DNA of 64,000 nucleotides from Chitinophagaceae bacterium UBA1931 (GCA_002337125.1 DDFJ01000004.1:620001-684000); one strand, 5' to 3'; positions 1 to 8,552 are shown, counted from the stretch's first letter. The notes: generated from the letters alone by a model not told the origin. Translations and numbers: made by a program.

Positions 1-2
1 AC

Positions 3-1991
3 GGCCGCAACCGTATGGAGCCGCAAATGAGTAACGATCAGCTTTCACGTTTTGAGCCCTGGCGTAATGCACAGGAACAAGGCATGGGTGTAAAAATCAC
101 GAAGCTTACTGATGCTGCAGGTGTTGATTTAAAATACACCGTTAACAAAACGATGATGAGAATTGATTTGCCTGCCGGTTTAAAACCAGGTCAGAAGTTT
201 GTTTTCAAACTCGACTGGAATTATAAAATACCCAATCGTGGTGTTTGGGGAAGCCGTGGAGGTTATGAATACTTCCCTGAAGATGGCAATCATATTTTCA
301 CCATGAGCCAGTTCTATCCACGCCTTGCTGTTTACAGCGATTTCCAGGGATGGCAGAACACACAGTTCTCAGGTGGTGCCGAATTTGCATTAACCTTTGG
401 CAACTTCAAAGTTAAAATGACGGTGCCTTCTGATTTTGTAATTGCAGCAACAGGGGAATGTCAGAACTATAAGCAGCTGTTAACTCCTGCACAATACCAA
501 CGCTGGATGCAGGCACAAACAGGAAAAGATGTAACTGAAGTTGTTACACTTGATGAAGCGGTGAGCAATGAAAAAGATAAATCAACCGATAAGAAAACAT
601 GGATTTACGAAGCTGAAAATGTAAGGGATTTTGCTTGGGGTGCAAGCCGCAAGTTTGTATGGGATGCTATTCCTGTTTACATCGAAGGCAAGAAAGTAAT
701 GGCCATGAGTTATTATGCAAAAGAAGCTTATGGTTTATACCGCAAGTATTCAAGCAAGGTTGTTGCACATACCATCAAATCTTATTCAAATCATACCATT
801 CCTTATCCTTACCCTGTTGCTATTTCAGTTGAAGCATCATCAGGTATGGAATATCCAATGATCTGTTTCAACTATGGAAGAACAGAAAAAGATGGTACGT
901 ACAGCGAAGGAACAAAGTATGGAATGATTGGTGTGGTGATTCATGAAGTAGGTCACAACTTCTTCCCCATGATTGTAAACAGCGACGAACGCCAGTATTG
1001 GTGGATGGATGAAGGTTTAAACACGTTCTGCCAGTTTCTTGCTGAGCAGGAGTTTGATAATAACTATCCTTCACGCCGTGGACCTGCTCACCTGATTACA
1101 GATTACATGAAGCTTCCCAAAGATCAGCTTGAACCAATTATGACCATGGGCGATAACGTTGCACAGGTTGGCTCCAATGCTTATGCAAAAGCTTCAACCG
1201 GTTTAAATATTTTACGTGAAACAGTAATGGGCAGGGAACTGTTTGATTATGCCTTTAAAGAATATGCAAGAAGATGGGCATTCAAACATCCAACTCCTGC
1301 TGATCTGTTCCGCACAATGGAAGATGCAAGTGCGGTTGATCTCGATTGGTTCTGGCGTGGCTGGTATTATGGCACTGAGCCTGTTGATATTTCGCTCGAC
1401 ACAGTGAAATGGTTTAAAATGGCCGATGAAACAAACGCTGCTTCATTTGTACAGAAGGAATTTGAACCATTAACAAAAATCCGCAATAAGGAAGAAAAGA
1501 AAATTGTGTTTGCAACAGATGCTGATACAAGCCTGCGTGATTTTTATTATTACAACCGTAATGCCGATGCCAACTTCCAGCAACAGCAACGTGAAGCTGC
1601 TGTTACAGTTGATAAAGAAAACAAAGGCAAATGGGCAGGAAAGAATTTTTACGAGCTCAGCTTTACCAATAAAGGCGGCATGGTAATGCCCATCATTGTT
1701 GAATGGACATTTAAAGACGGAACAAAAGAAATTGATTATATTCCTGTAAGCATCTGGAAAATGAACGAGCTGAAAGTAACCAAGACTTTTGTGAAAGATA
1801 AAGAAGTGGTTGCCATCCGTCTCGATCCAAACAAGGAAACTGCTGATATTGATGAAAGCAACAACCTGTGGCCGGTACATGAAATGCCTTCACGCTTCAC
1901 GTTGTTTACACAACAAGGTGGTGGCGGCAGAGGAGCAAGAGGTCAGGCAACTGGTGGTAACTCAATGCAGCGGGCGCAAAAGAAAAATTAA
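3..1991 (+). CDS. M1 family zinc metallopeptidase, 3' part (5' end outside window)
   Basis: The reading frame is open from the first bases, so this is the C-terminal portion of a longer gene. Counting from the first in-frame ATG at position 15, the zinc motif HEVGH is at residues 310-314 and the third ligand, Glu333, follows after exactly 18 residues, which is the HExxH-x18-E arrangement of gluzincins. SGMEYP shortly before it corresponds to the substrate-binding GxMEN motif of M1 aminopeptidases. The C-terminus ends in a Gly/Arg/Gln-rich low-complexity tail. The family hydrolyses N-terminal residues from peptides; a periplasmic or outer-surface location is likely but the signal peptide is not in the window. 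A clear terminator follows the stop codon. Family assignment is firm; the exact substrate is unknown. Confidence 0.93.
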   Translation, partial: GRNRMEPQMSNDQLSRFEPWRNAQEQGMGVKITKLTDAAGVDLKYTVNKTMMRIDLPAGLKPGQKFVFKLDWNYKIPNRGVWGSRGGYEYFPEDGNHIFTMSQFYPRLAVYSDFQGWQNTQFSGGAEFALTFGNFKVKMTVPSDFVIAATGECQNYKQLLTPAQYQRWMQAQTGKDVTEVVTLDEAVSNEKDKSTDKKTWIYEAENVRDFAWGASRKFVWDAIPVYIEGKKVMAMSYYAKEAYGLYRKYSSKVVAHTIKSYSNHTIPYPYPVAISVEASSGMEYPMICFNYGRTEKDGTYSEGTKYGMIGVVIHEVGHNFFPMIVNSDERQYWWMDEGLNTFCQFLAEQEFDNNYPSRRGPAHLITDYMKLPKDQLEPIMTMGDNVAQVGSNAYAKASTGLNILRETVMGRELFDYAFKEYARRWAFKHPTPADLFRTMEDASAVDLDWFWRGWYYGTEPVDISLDTVKWFKMADETNAASFVQKEFEPLTKIRNKEEKKIVFATDADTSLRDFYYYNRNADANFQQQQREAAVTVDKENKGKWAGKNFYELSFTNKGGMVMPIIVEWTFKDGTKEIDYIPVSIWKMNELKVTKTFVKDKEVVAIRLDPNKETADIDESNNLWPVHEMPSRFTLFTQQGGGGRGARGQATGGNSMQRAQKKN

Positions 1992-2004
1992 ATAATTCAC
2001 TTGA

Positions 2005-2036
2005 TAAAAAAGGCGGCTGAAAGGTCGCCTTTTTTT
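2005..2036 (+). terminator. Rho-independent terminator after M1 peptidase
   Basis: A GGCGGC / GTCGCC stem around a TGAAAG loop is preceded by six A and followed by seven T. It lies 14 nt after the peptidase stop codon. Confidence 0.85.
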
Positions 2037-2301
2037 ATGCTGCAAGCTCTTGTAAACATCACAAACACTCTTAACGATCTTTGGGAAACATGAAAGACAG
2101 GTTTAATAAATCTGTTTTATATCATAACAATACAAAAAGGCGAATATGAAGTAACTCAAATTCAAAATTTCATTTTTTGAACAAGAGATTAATACGGCGT
2201 ATATTTATGTGTAAGCGGCAAGCGAATGTCACCTTGACATCCTAGAAATGATCTAAATAGAATCAGCAGTTTAAAGAAACAAATTTGAAGTATAAAATGA
2301 T
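2037..2301. other. Non-coding left flank of the ABC-3C island
   Basis: About 260 nt of AT-rich sequence with no credible reading frame separates the M1 terminator from the ABC-3C promoter. I see no direct repeat matching the right flank and no tRNA, so the mode of insertion cannot be read from this side. Confidence 0.5.
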
Positions 2302-2309
2302 TAAGTTTG
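2302..2309 (+). promoter_or_regulatory. -7 box of ABC-3C operon
   Basis: TAAGTTTG matches the Bacteroidota -7 consensus TAnnTTTG and lies 10 nt upstream of the ATG at 2320. A clear -33 TTG at the usual spacing is not obvious. Confidence 0.55.
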
Positions 2310-2319
2310 CCGACGAAAA

Positions 2320-3288
2320 ATGAATAGACCAGATTATTTTAATGCCATTGAGGAACGCTTAAACCTTCTTGCACTTCGGATAATTTCCAGAGGTAAGTTG
2401 AACATTTTGGACTATCATGGACACTCCGAAAATTTCTACCAATACTTCTTGAATGAGGTTTACGGTTGGACTGTTACAAACGAAAACGACAACAAGCAAA
2501 ATGTTGAGGCAATTGATTTGATTGATCTCACAAATAAGTTTGTAATACAAGTTTCATCAACAGCAAGTAAACAAAAAATAGAAGCTTCACTTTCCAAGGA
2601 CTCTATTAAAAAATACACAGTTTTCACCTTCAAGTTTATTTCTATTGCAAGAGATGGTGACGATTTAAGAAAAGACAACTTCAAGAATCCTCATGGAATT
2701 AATTTCACTCCTTCAGCTGACATCATTGATAAGAATTCAATTCTATCTAAAATAAGAGGGTTACACATTGACGACCAAGAACGGATATACCAATTTGTAA
2801 AAAAGGAATTGACCATGGAAATTGACCCGATGAAATTAGAATCCAATTTGGCATCGGTCATAAATATTCTTTCAAAAGAAGATTGGGACAAGACAGAACC
2901 AGTTGCAGAAATCAGCAGCTTTGAGATTGAAAGGAAAATTACGCATAATAATTTGAATGCCGCAAAAGCAATCATTGACGACTATACAGTCCATTATGGT
3001 AGAGTGGATAAAATTTATACTGAATTTGATTCACAAGGAAGTAACAAAAGCAATTCTGTTCTCTCTACTATAAGACAGGAATATGCAAAATCAAAAAGTA
3101 GTTTAACCGATGACCAACTTTTTTTTGATGTAATTTCTAAAGTTCAAGGAAAGGTTTTGAATAGTTCAAACTACACTTCAATTCCATTTGACGAACTTGA
3201 ACTTTGCATTAACATCCTTGTAGTAGATGCGTTTATTAGGTGTAAAATATTTGAAAATCCTGAAAACTACAACTATGCTACTACCTGA
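2320..3288 (+). CDS. SMEK-domain protein, ABC-three-component (ABC-3C) system
   Basis: The 322-residue protein begins with a segment (about 1-150) that I recognise as the SMEK domain, which is known from ABC-3C conflict systems. Within it, IDLIDL...VIQVSST (about residues 66-83) has the spacing of an Asp then hydrophobic-Gln strand, reminiscent of PD-(D/E)xK nucleases; that reading is inference. The C-terminal half (about 190-322) is helical and unassigned. It is the first gene of a three-gene operon: its last 14 nt overlap the next gene, and that gene overlaps the ATPase gene, indicating translational coupling. The DNA is AT-rich, with AAA/GAC/TTG-heavy codon use unlike the neighbouring core genes, suggesting horizontal acquisition. 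No signal peptide or membrane segment is visible, so it is probably cytoplasmic. Confidence 0.75.
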   Translation: MNRPDYFNAIEERLNLLALRIISRGKLNILDYHGHSENFYQYFLNEVYGWTVTNENDNKQNVEAIDLIDLTNKFVIQVSSTASKQKIEASLSKDSIKKYTVFTFKFISIARDGDDLRKDNFKNPHGINFTPSADIIDKNSILSKIRGLHIDDQERIYQFVKKELTMEIDPMKLESNLASVINILSKEDWDKTEPVAEISSFEIERKITHNNLNAAKAIIDDYTVHYGRVDKIYTEFDSQGSNKSNSVLSTIRQEYAKSKSSLTDDQLFFDVISKVQGKVLNSSNYTSIPFDELELCINILVVDAFIRCKIFENPENYNYATT

Positions 3289-3502
3289 TAATATACACCC
3301 TGAAAATAGCATCTACTACAATGGTGCATTTGTAATTGATTCCTTGAAAAAAGATACCAGTTACAAAATACTTGACTTGTATCAGGAAGTGAAATCTAAA
3401 AAGCAAATGTCATTTTCTGTATTCATACTTTGCTTAGATTGGCTATATTTATTAGAAGTTGCAAAACTTAACACAAAAGGCGAAATAGAATTATGTTCAT
3501 AA
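3275..3502 (+). CDS. ABC-3C system middle component (MC6-like), 75 aa
   Basis: The ATG at 3275 is chosen because it gives a protein starting MLLPDNIHPENSIYYNG, which matches the usual N-terminus of ABC-3C middle component 6 as I recall it; the longer frame from 3227 adds 16 residues inside the upstream gene. The rest (DLYQEVKSKKQMSFSVF, then LDWLYLLEVAKLN) reads like a winged-helix fold, as expected for middle components that link the ATPase to the effector. It overlaps the upstream gene by 14 nt and the downstream ATPase gene by 10 nt. Its small size and tight embedding make sense only as part of the three-gene system. Confidence 0.72.
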   Translation: MLLPDNIHPENSIYYNGAFVIDSLKKDTSYKILDLYQEVKSKKQMSFSVFILCLDWLYLLEVAKLNTKGEIELCS

Positions 3503-5199
3503 AATCATTAACGATAACTAGTGGGCCTAAAGTCATTCGTGAAATTGAATTTCACAAAGGACTTAACCTGATTGTTGATGAAAGTGAAAATCAAATCACG
3601 GGCAACAGTGTGGGCAAAACAACAGTTCTAAAATTGGTTGACTTTTGTTTAGGTGCAAACCCCAAACACATCTATGTTGACCATGAAACTAAAAAGCAAG
3701 AATATAAAATTGTAAAGGATTACCTAATAGAAAATAAAATTCTGATTTCGCTTGTTCTAACTTCTGACTTGGACAAAGGAAATGAAGACATCGTTATTGA
3801 AAGAAATTTTTTGGCAAGAAAGGAACTCATAAGAACTATCAATGGTGACCAGTTAACAGAAGAAGAATTTGATCTAAGATTAGGTAACATTCTTTTTCCC
3901 GAACATATAGCAAGCAAGCCGACTTTTAGACAAATAATTTCACACAACATCCGATACAAAGACGAAAGCATTAATAACACATTAAAAACGCTTGACGCTT
4001 ACACATCTGATGCAGAGTATGAAACACTCTATCTTTTTCTTTTCGGTTGTGAGTTCACAAAGGGTAATAGCAAACAAGAAATTTTATCAAGGCTAAAGCA
4101 AGAGGATACTTATCGAAGTCGCCTGGAAAAAAATCAAACAAAGACTGCTTACGAAACTGCATTAGCCTTAATAAATAATGACATTGAAGAACTTAACAAA
4201 AAGAAAAGCAGTTTCAAACTAAACGAAAACTTTGAAAATGATTTGGACAAACTTAACGAAGTAAAATACCAAGTCAACAAGTTGAGTTCAAACATTGGCA
4301 AATTGAATATTCGAAAGGACTTGATAAAAGAAACCGAGGCAGAACTTAAATCCAGTAAGTCAAACATTGACTTGCGACAATTGGAAATTATTTACGAACA
4401 AGCCACGAATAAAATTACAACAATCCAGAAATCGTTTTCGGACCTTGTTGCATTTCATAACACAATGATTGAGGAGAAAGTAAAATTCATCACCAAAGAA
4501 TTGCCAGCTATTGAAAAGTCTATTTCAGAAAACAATGCTTTACTAAAACAATTGCTTGCAGACGAAAAAAGGCTAGCAACTGCAATTTCAAAAAGTGATT
4601 CGTTTGAGGAACTTGAAATAGTAATTGGTCAACTTACAGAAAAGCACAGGAAGAAAGGCGAATATGAAAACATAATTCAACAGTTAAGTGAAGTTGAGTC
4701 TAATATCAAAGATTTCAACAAACAACTAATCGAAATTGACACCGAGCTTTTCAGCGATAGTTTTGAGCAAGTTGTAAAAACACAACTTAACAAATTCAAT
4801 AAACATTTTGCCTCCATTTCAAGTGAACTTTATGGTGAACAGTATGCAGTCAAATACGACATCATTACAAATACAAAAGGACAAAGGTTATACAAGTTCA
4901 GTTCATTCAACGCTAATATGAGTTCTGGTAAAAAGCAAGGCGAAATATCTTGCTTTGATTTGGCATACACACTTTTCGCAGACGAAGAAAATATTCCATG
5001 TTTGCATTTTTTACTAAATGACAAAAAGGAATTAATGGATGATAAGCAGTTGGTGAAAATTGCAGAATTTGTAAATAAAAATAACATTCAATTTGTTGCT
5101 TCAATTCTCAAAGACAAACTTCCTGACGAAATTAATAAGGAAGAATATTTTGTAGTTAAGTTATCTCAAAGTGACAAGCTATTTAGAATCACTGATTAA
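3493..5199 (+). CDS. ABC-3C system ATPase, Rad50/SMC-like with DUF2326 C-terminus
   Basis: The 568-residue protein has an N-terminal ABC ATPase half with Walker A GNSVGKTT (about residues 37-44). A long Lys/Glu/Asn-rich coiled coil spans about 190-420. The C-terminal half carries a signature-like MSSGKKQGE at about 475 and a Walker-B-like strand (IPCLHFLLND) at about 505, the layout of DUF2326-type SMC relatives. Such ATPases are thought to sense nucleic-acid states and gate an effector in biological conflict. It is the last gene of the operon, overlapping the middle component by 10 nt, and is followed by about 800 nt without genes. The base composition is AT-rich. The ATPase assignment is firm; the antiviral role is inferred from family knowledge. 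Confidence 0.82.
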   Translation: MFIKSLTITSGPKVIREIEFHKGLNLIVDESENQITGNSVGKTTVLKLVDFCLGANPKHIYVDHETKKQEYKIVKDYLIENKILISLVLTSDLDKGNEDIVIERNFLARKELIRTINGDQLTEEEFDLRLGNILFPEHIASKPTFRQIISHNIRYKDESINNTLKTLDAYTSDAEYETLYLFLFGCEFTKGNSKQEILSRLKQEDTYRSRLEKNQTKTAYETALALINNDIEELNKKKSSFKLNENFENDLDKLNEVKYQVNKLSSNIGKLNIRKDLIKETEAELKSSKSNIDLRQLEIIYEQATNKITTIQKSFSDLVAFHNTMIEEKVKFITKELPAIEKSISENNALLKQLLADEKRLATAISKSDSFEELEIVIGQLTEKHRKKGEYENIIQQLSEVESNIKDFNKQLIEIDTELFSDSFEQVVKTQLNKFNKHFASISSELYGEQYAVKYDIITNTKGQRLYKFSSFNANMSSGKKQGEISCFDLAYTLFADEENIPCLHFLLNDKKELMDDKQLVKIAEFVNKNNIQFVASILKDKLPDEINKEEYFVVKLSQSDKLFRITD

Positions 5200-5537
5200 G
5201 GCTTAAAATAAGGAAAGCATACAGGAACGATAGCCGGTATTGGTATTGCCAATAGTGGGGCTTAACATTGAAACAATCAGCAACATTAGTTCTGCTGAGG
5301 GTCGGGTTTCGACGAATAAAGTCGAGCTTTAGTTCTTACTATTTAAGTTCATCAAAAAACCATGCAACAGTTCCGGCGGATGGAATTCTATTTCTCCTCC
5401 ATCAGCAATATCAGCCCATTATCTGCCATGTTCACATAGCCCCCACACAACAACACAGTTTGGTGGTTTACAACTGACATTTACAGAAATAACAGGGAAA
5501 GTTCGGGATGAAACTTATTCAGCATTATTAGGTCAAA
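5200..5537. other. Non-coding right flank of ABC-3C island with three small inverted repeats
   Basis: No convincing gene. Three short inverted repeats lie in tandem: AGCC/GGCT enclosing TATTGG-tattg-CCAATA at 5232-5262, TCAGCA/TGCTGA at 5277-5298, and TCGAC/GTCGA at 5309-5325. The remaining sequence to 5537 shows no further structure. None matches a U-tract terminator. A 69-codon open frame at 5268-5477 shows no protein-like features. Confidence 0.5.
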
Positions 5538-5873
5538 AAACCGCTAATTACAGCGTAAAAACCTACATTTCAACCACTTAAACCGTGTCTTGCAGCTCCT
5601 AAATCGGGTCTTGCACTGCCTAAATTACAGCTTACACTGCCTAAATTGCAGCGTGCAGCGTCTAAATCAATACGTGCAGTCTCCAAATCGGGTCATGCAG
5701 CAATTAAATCGTGTCGTGCAGCTTCCAAATCGTGTCGTACACTGCCTTAATTGCATCTTACAATGACTTAATTGCAGTGTGCAGCGCCTAAATCGACATC
5801 TACAGTAGCCAAATCGGTAACTACAACGCCCAAATCAACATCTGCAGTAGCTAGGTCAATAGCTGCAACCATT
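5538..5873. repeat. Degenerate 21-bp tandem repeat array, 16 units
   Basis: Sixteen consecutive units of exactly 21 bp fit without indels. Each begins AAA (AAATCG or AAATTG in most) and has a core close to CnTGCAGC in its second half. The first two units and the last are the weakest. Since 21 bp equals seven codons, both strands read as heptads. The plus frame from 5559 stays open for nine units (Lys first in each) until TAA at 5748. The minus frame from ATG at 5872 gives Ala-x-Ala/Val-x-x-Asp-Leu repeats for 34 residues until TAA at 5768. Both frames are broken, so the array may be a decayed coding repeat or a non-coding element. There are no spacers, so it is not CRISPR. Confidence 0.85.
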
Positions 5874-5995
5874 TTCTAAAGAACCAGTATAACTAAATGG
5901 ATTACTCTCTCTTTGCAAAAAATCTTTTATTCTTTCGGAACAAATAATCATAGATCATAGGCATAATGCTACCGTCACTCATCATTCATCATTCC
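5874..5995. other. Gap between tandem array and serine dehydratase
   Basis: About 120 nt with no gene, no hairpin and no repeat that I can support. It contains ATCATTCATCATTCCC just before the sdaA stop codon. Confidence 0.4.
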
Positions 5996-7423
5996 CTAAC
6001 ATTCACTCAACGAAATCGGCACATTTACAGCAAGTCCGCCTTCGGCAGTTTCTTTGTATTTGTGATTCATGTCAACAGCAGTTTCCCACATGGTTTTTAC
6101 AACACCATCCAATGAAACTTTGGCAAAATCAGGCGTGCTTTGCAATGCCAGTTGTGATGCTGTAATAGCTTTTATTGCACCCATTGTATTCCGTTCAATA
6201 CAGGGAACCTGCACCAATCCTGCAACAGGATCGCAGGTTAATCCAAGATGATGTTCCATGGCAATTTCAGCAGCCATCAGCACTTGTTTTTGTGTACCAC
6301 CTGAGCATTCGGTTAATGCAGCAGCAGCCATTGCACTTGAAACACCAATCTCTGCCTGGCATCCACCCATTGCTGCTGATATGGTTGAACCTTTTTTAAA
6401 AATGCTGCCAATTTCAGAAGCAGTCAACAGAAAACGGCTGATCTTTTCATCGGCATTTCCATCGCAGAAACAAACATAATACATCAGCACAGCAGGAATC
6501 ACTCCCGCTGCACCGTTAGTTGGAGCAGTTACCACACGACCGAATGATGCATTTTCTTCATTCACTGCCAAAGCAAAACAACTCACCCAATCGAGTGTGT
6601 ATTTAAAATCCGATCCACCCGAGCGGATTGCTTCTATCCATGAATGAAAATCATTGTAATCTTTATTCAGTAATAATTTTTTGTTGAGACCGGCAGCTCT
6701 GCGTTTTACATTCAACCCGCCGGGAAGATAACCTTCGGCATGGCATCCCATAAACATGCATTCATGCATTACACGCCATATATTAAGAACACCATGTTTC
6801 GTTTCATCTTCACTTCGCCATGCGTTTTCATTTTCCATCACAATTTCACTTACACTTAAACCCGTTTTCATGCACCAGTGAAGTAAATCATCAGCCGATT
6901 CAATAGGGAAAGGCAATTGCACCTGCTGTTTATCTTTTGCAGTTTCGCCTTCTTTAATCACAAAACCACCACCAATGGAATAATATGTTTCAGCAATTGC
7001 AAAATCATCAGCAAATGATGCAAGAAATGTAACTGCATTGGGATGAAAAGGCAGACTTTCGCTGATCAGGAAATCAATATCCTCAGCTGCATTAAAATCA
7101 ATTTCATGTTTACCGCCAAGTACCATTGTTTTCATGGCAGCCATGTCATTGATTTTTGAGTTGATGGATGTTACATCAAACGTAACAGGATCATCGCCAC
7201 ATAATCCAAGCTGTACTGCCACATCGGTACCATGTCCCTTCCCTGTTTTTGCTAATGATCCATAAAGCAATACACGAACTGACAGCACTTTTGTAAGCAG
7301 ATTTTTTTCTTCAAGCGATTGCACAAAACGCTGGGCTGCACGCCATGGACCAAGAGTGTGACTGCTGGAAGGCCCCACTCCTATTTTAAACATATCAAAG
7401 ACGGAAATAGGTTCGTACGACAA
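5996..7423 (-). CDS. sdaA: L-serine ammonia-lyase, iron-sulfur dependent, single chain
   Basis: It deaminates L-serine to pyruvate and ammonia in the cytoplasm using a [4Fe-4S] cluster. At 475 residues it is the one-chain form with the beta-type domain (about 1-160) followed by the alpha-type catalytic domain. The N-terminal VFDMFKIGVGPSSSHT is the family hallmark, and cluster-type cysteines occur in MGGCQAE, LTECSGG, LTCDPV and QVPCIER. The start is a TTG at 7423; this gives the family's usual lead of about ten residues before FDMFK, whereas the first ATG (7393) would begin at that Met and truncate it. It is transcribed alone, after the terminator of the upstream FKBP gene. Confidence 0.95.
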   Translation of the reverse strand: MSYEPISVFDMFKIGVGPSSSHTLGPWRAAQRFVQSLEEKNLLTKVLSVRVLLYGSLAKTGKGHGTDVAVQLGLCGDDPVTFDVTSINSKINDMAAMKTMVLGGKHEIDFNAAEDIDFLISESLPFHPNAVTFLASFADDFAIAETYYSIGGGFVIKEGETAKDKQQVQLPFPIESADDLLHWCMKTGLSVSEIVMENENAWRSEDETKHGVLNIWRVMHECMFMGCHAEGYLPGGLNVKRRAAGLNKKLLLNKDYNDFHSWIEAIRSGGSDFKYTLDWVSCFALAVNEENASFGRVVTAPTNGAAGVIPAVLMYYVCFCDGNADEKISRFLLTASEIGSIFKKGSTISAAMGGCQAEIGVSSAMAAAALTECSGGTQKQVLMAAEIAMEHHLGLTCDPVAGLVQVPCIERNTMGAIKAITASQLALQSTPDFAKVSLDGVVKTMWETAVDMNHKYKETAEGGLAVNVPISLSEC

Positions 7424-7445
7424 GGCAATTTTTTTTCAAAGTAAA

Positions 7446-7474
7446 TAAAAAACCTCTGCTGTTTGGCAGAGGTT
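7446..7474 (-). terminator. Rho-independent terminator of the FKBP lipoprotein gene
   Basis: A nine-base-pair stem AACCTCTGC / GCAGAGGTT with a six-base loop is followed on the minus strand by TTTTTAT. It sits 21 nt after the FKBP stop codon. Confidence 0.9.
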
Positions 7475-7494
7475 GTGTCATTTATTAAAAGATA

Positions 7495-8013
7495 TTAATT
7501 GCTGACTGCAATAAGTTTCATCGTAAATACCAACACAGAATTTGGAGGCACCGAGTACACCCCCGTATTCGGGTTGAAAACTCCAGATTCGCCATAACCC
7601 ATGCTGGAAGGAATAAAAATACGGAATGTGCTTCCGGCCGAAATTAAAGGAAGTACTCTTTTCCAGCCTTCCACCAATCCTCCCAACACAAATGTGGCAG
7701 TATTTGTTCCTGTTGTCTGATCGAATATTTTTCCATTGGTTAATTGACCCATGTAAGAAACCTGGATATAGCTGCACATCGATGTTGGTTTTAAACCAGT
7801 ACCAACCGTATCAACCTTATAATACAATCCACTGTTTTCAACCTCAATAGCATCTGTTATACCCATGCTGCTCAGATAAGTTGTAACAGCTGACTCTTCA
7901 GATGCAGATGCAACTGTTGTTCCTTTTTCATATGTACATCCGCCACTACTCTTTTTCTTACAACCCGCCATTGCCACAGCAAAAGACAATGCGATTAACA
8001 AAACATGCTTCAT
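7495..8013 (-). CDS. FKBP-type peptidyl-prolyl cis-trans isomerase lipoprotein
   Basis: The 172-residue protein begins with a lipoprotein signal peptide ending at a lipobox VAMAGC (Cys18) followed by Lys and Gly/Ser, so it is probably lipid-anchored in the periplasm or outer membrane. The FKBP domain (about 85-172) includes VSYMGQLTNGKIFDQT, VLGGLVEGWKRVLPLIS, FRIFIPSSMGYGE and VFTMKLIAV, the usual core strands and binding pocket. It would catalyse proline isomerisation during folding of exported proteins. It is a single-gene unit with its own TATATTTG promoter box and terminator. Confidence 0.92.
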   Translation of the reverse strand: MKHVLLIALSFAVAMAGCKKKSSGGCTYEKGTTVASASEESAVTTYLSSMGITDAIEVENSGLYYKVDTVGTGLKPTSMCSYIQVSYMGQLTNGKIFDQTTGTNTATFVLGGLVEGWKRVLPLISAGSTFRIFIPSSMGYGESGVFNPNTGVYSVPPNSVLVFTMKLIAVSN

Positions 8014-8044
8014 TATAAATTTCAGTTTTAGTAGATAATTCCGG

Positions 8045-8052
8045 CAAATATA
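8045..8052 (-). promoter_or_regulatory. -7 box of FKBP gene
   Basis: On the minus strand TATATTTG matches TAnnTTTG and lies about 31 nt upstream of the ATG at 8013. Confidence 0.6.
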
Positions 8053-8120
8053 TTCGTTTGTGCTGCTGCTTCCGCTTTTTAGATAATGAAAGTTTAAACC
8101 GGCATCAGCATTAACATTTC

Positions 8121-8459
8121 TTAAATAGACGTTTTTTCAGTTGGTTCCGCTGCTTCTTTTTCCAGCAAGGCTTTTAATTCAGTATAACGTTGTTCATTCA
8201 GATCCCACTTGAAATACATTCTGAAAACAGCATAAAAAACAATAATCAGTACAAGAGCAGTAACAATAACAATAAGCTGTGTGCCCGATACATACGACAT
8301 GTTTTTATACCATCCCCTGAAAATAACGCTCAGTAAAATAGGTAAGCCAAATGCAAAACCAACAGGCAGGCCAATCAATAGTTGCCTGAGAACTTTCTTC
8401 TCTTTTACCCTGTTTTCTTCCCACCACTTAACAAATGCCTTTTCTTCAGCTGTTACCAT
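8121..8459 (-). CDS. Small two-helix membrane protein, unknown function
   Basis: I do not recognise the family. The 112-residue protein has a charged N-terminus (EEKAFVKWWEENRVKEKKV), two predicted membrane helices at about 32-50 and 62-84, and a charged cytoplasmic-looking tail. The start at 8459 (MVTAEEKAF) is preferred over the frame's first ATG at 8486 because a TACTTTTG promoter box lies between them, so the upstream ATG would precede the transcription start. It is divergent from the HU/SPOR gene. Confidence 0.65.
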   Translation of the reverse strand: MVTAEEKAFVKWWEENRVKEKKVLRQLLIGLPVGFAFGLPILLSVIFRGWYKNMSYVSGTQLIVIVTALVLIIVFYAVFRMYFKWDLNEQRYTELKALLEKEAAEPTEKTSI

Positions 8460-8470
8460 CGTTTTTTCTG

Positions 8471-8478
8471 CAAAAGTA
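8471..8478 (-). promoter_or_regulatory. -7 box deciding the start of the 112-aa membrane protein
   Basis: Minus-strand TACTTTTG is a full TAnnTTTG match, 11 nt upstream of the ATG at 8459 and downstream of the alternative ATG at 8486. Confidence 0.55.
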
Positions 8479-8531
8479 ACCAACATGCAAGGTAAAGCTG
8501 CAGTTTTCGATAAATGAATGATGTTTTTAAG

Positions 8532-8539
8532 TAAGTTTG
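8532..8539 (+). promoter_or_regulatory. -7 box of HU-CCDC81/SPOR gene
   Basis: TAAGTTTG matches TAnnTTTG and lies 13 nt before the GTG start at 8553. Confidence 0.55.
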
Positions 8540-8552
8540 AGAAAAAATATCT

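Noticed and set aside
5260..5266. GCTTAAC resembling the R'' core of an integron attC site
   Set aside because: No matching GTTRRRY partner at a suitable distance and no integrase in the window.
5268..5477. 69-codon open frame after the ABC-3C operon
   Set aside because: No start context, no protein-like composition, and it crosses the inverted repeats; looks like chance.
5538..5873. CRISPR array
   Set aside because: The 21-bp units are contiguous and degenerate; there are no unique spacers and no cas genes.
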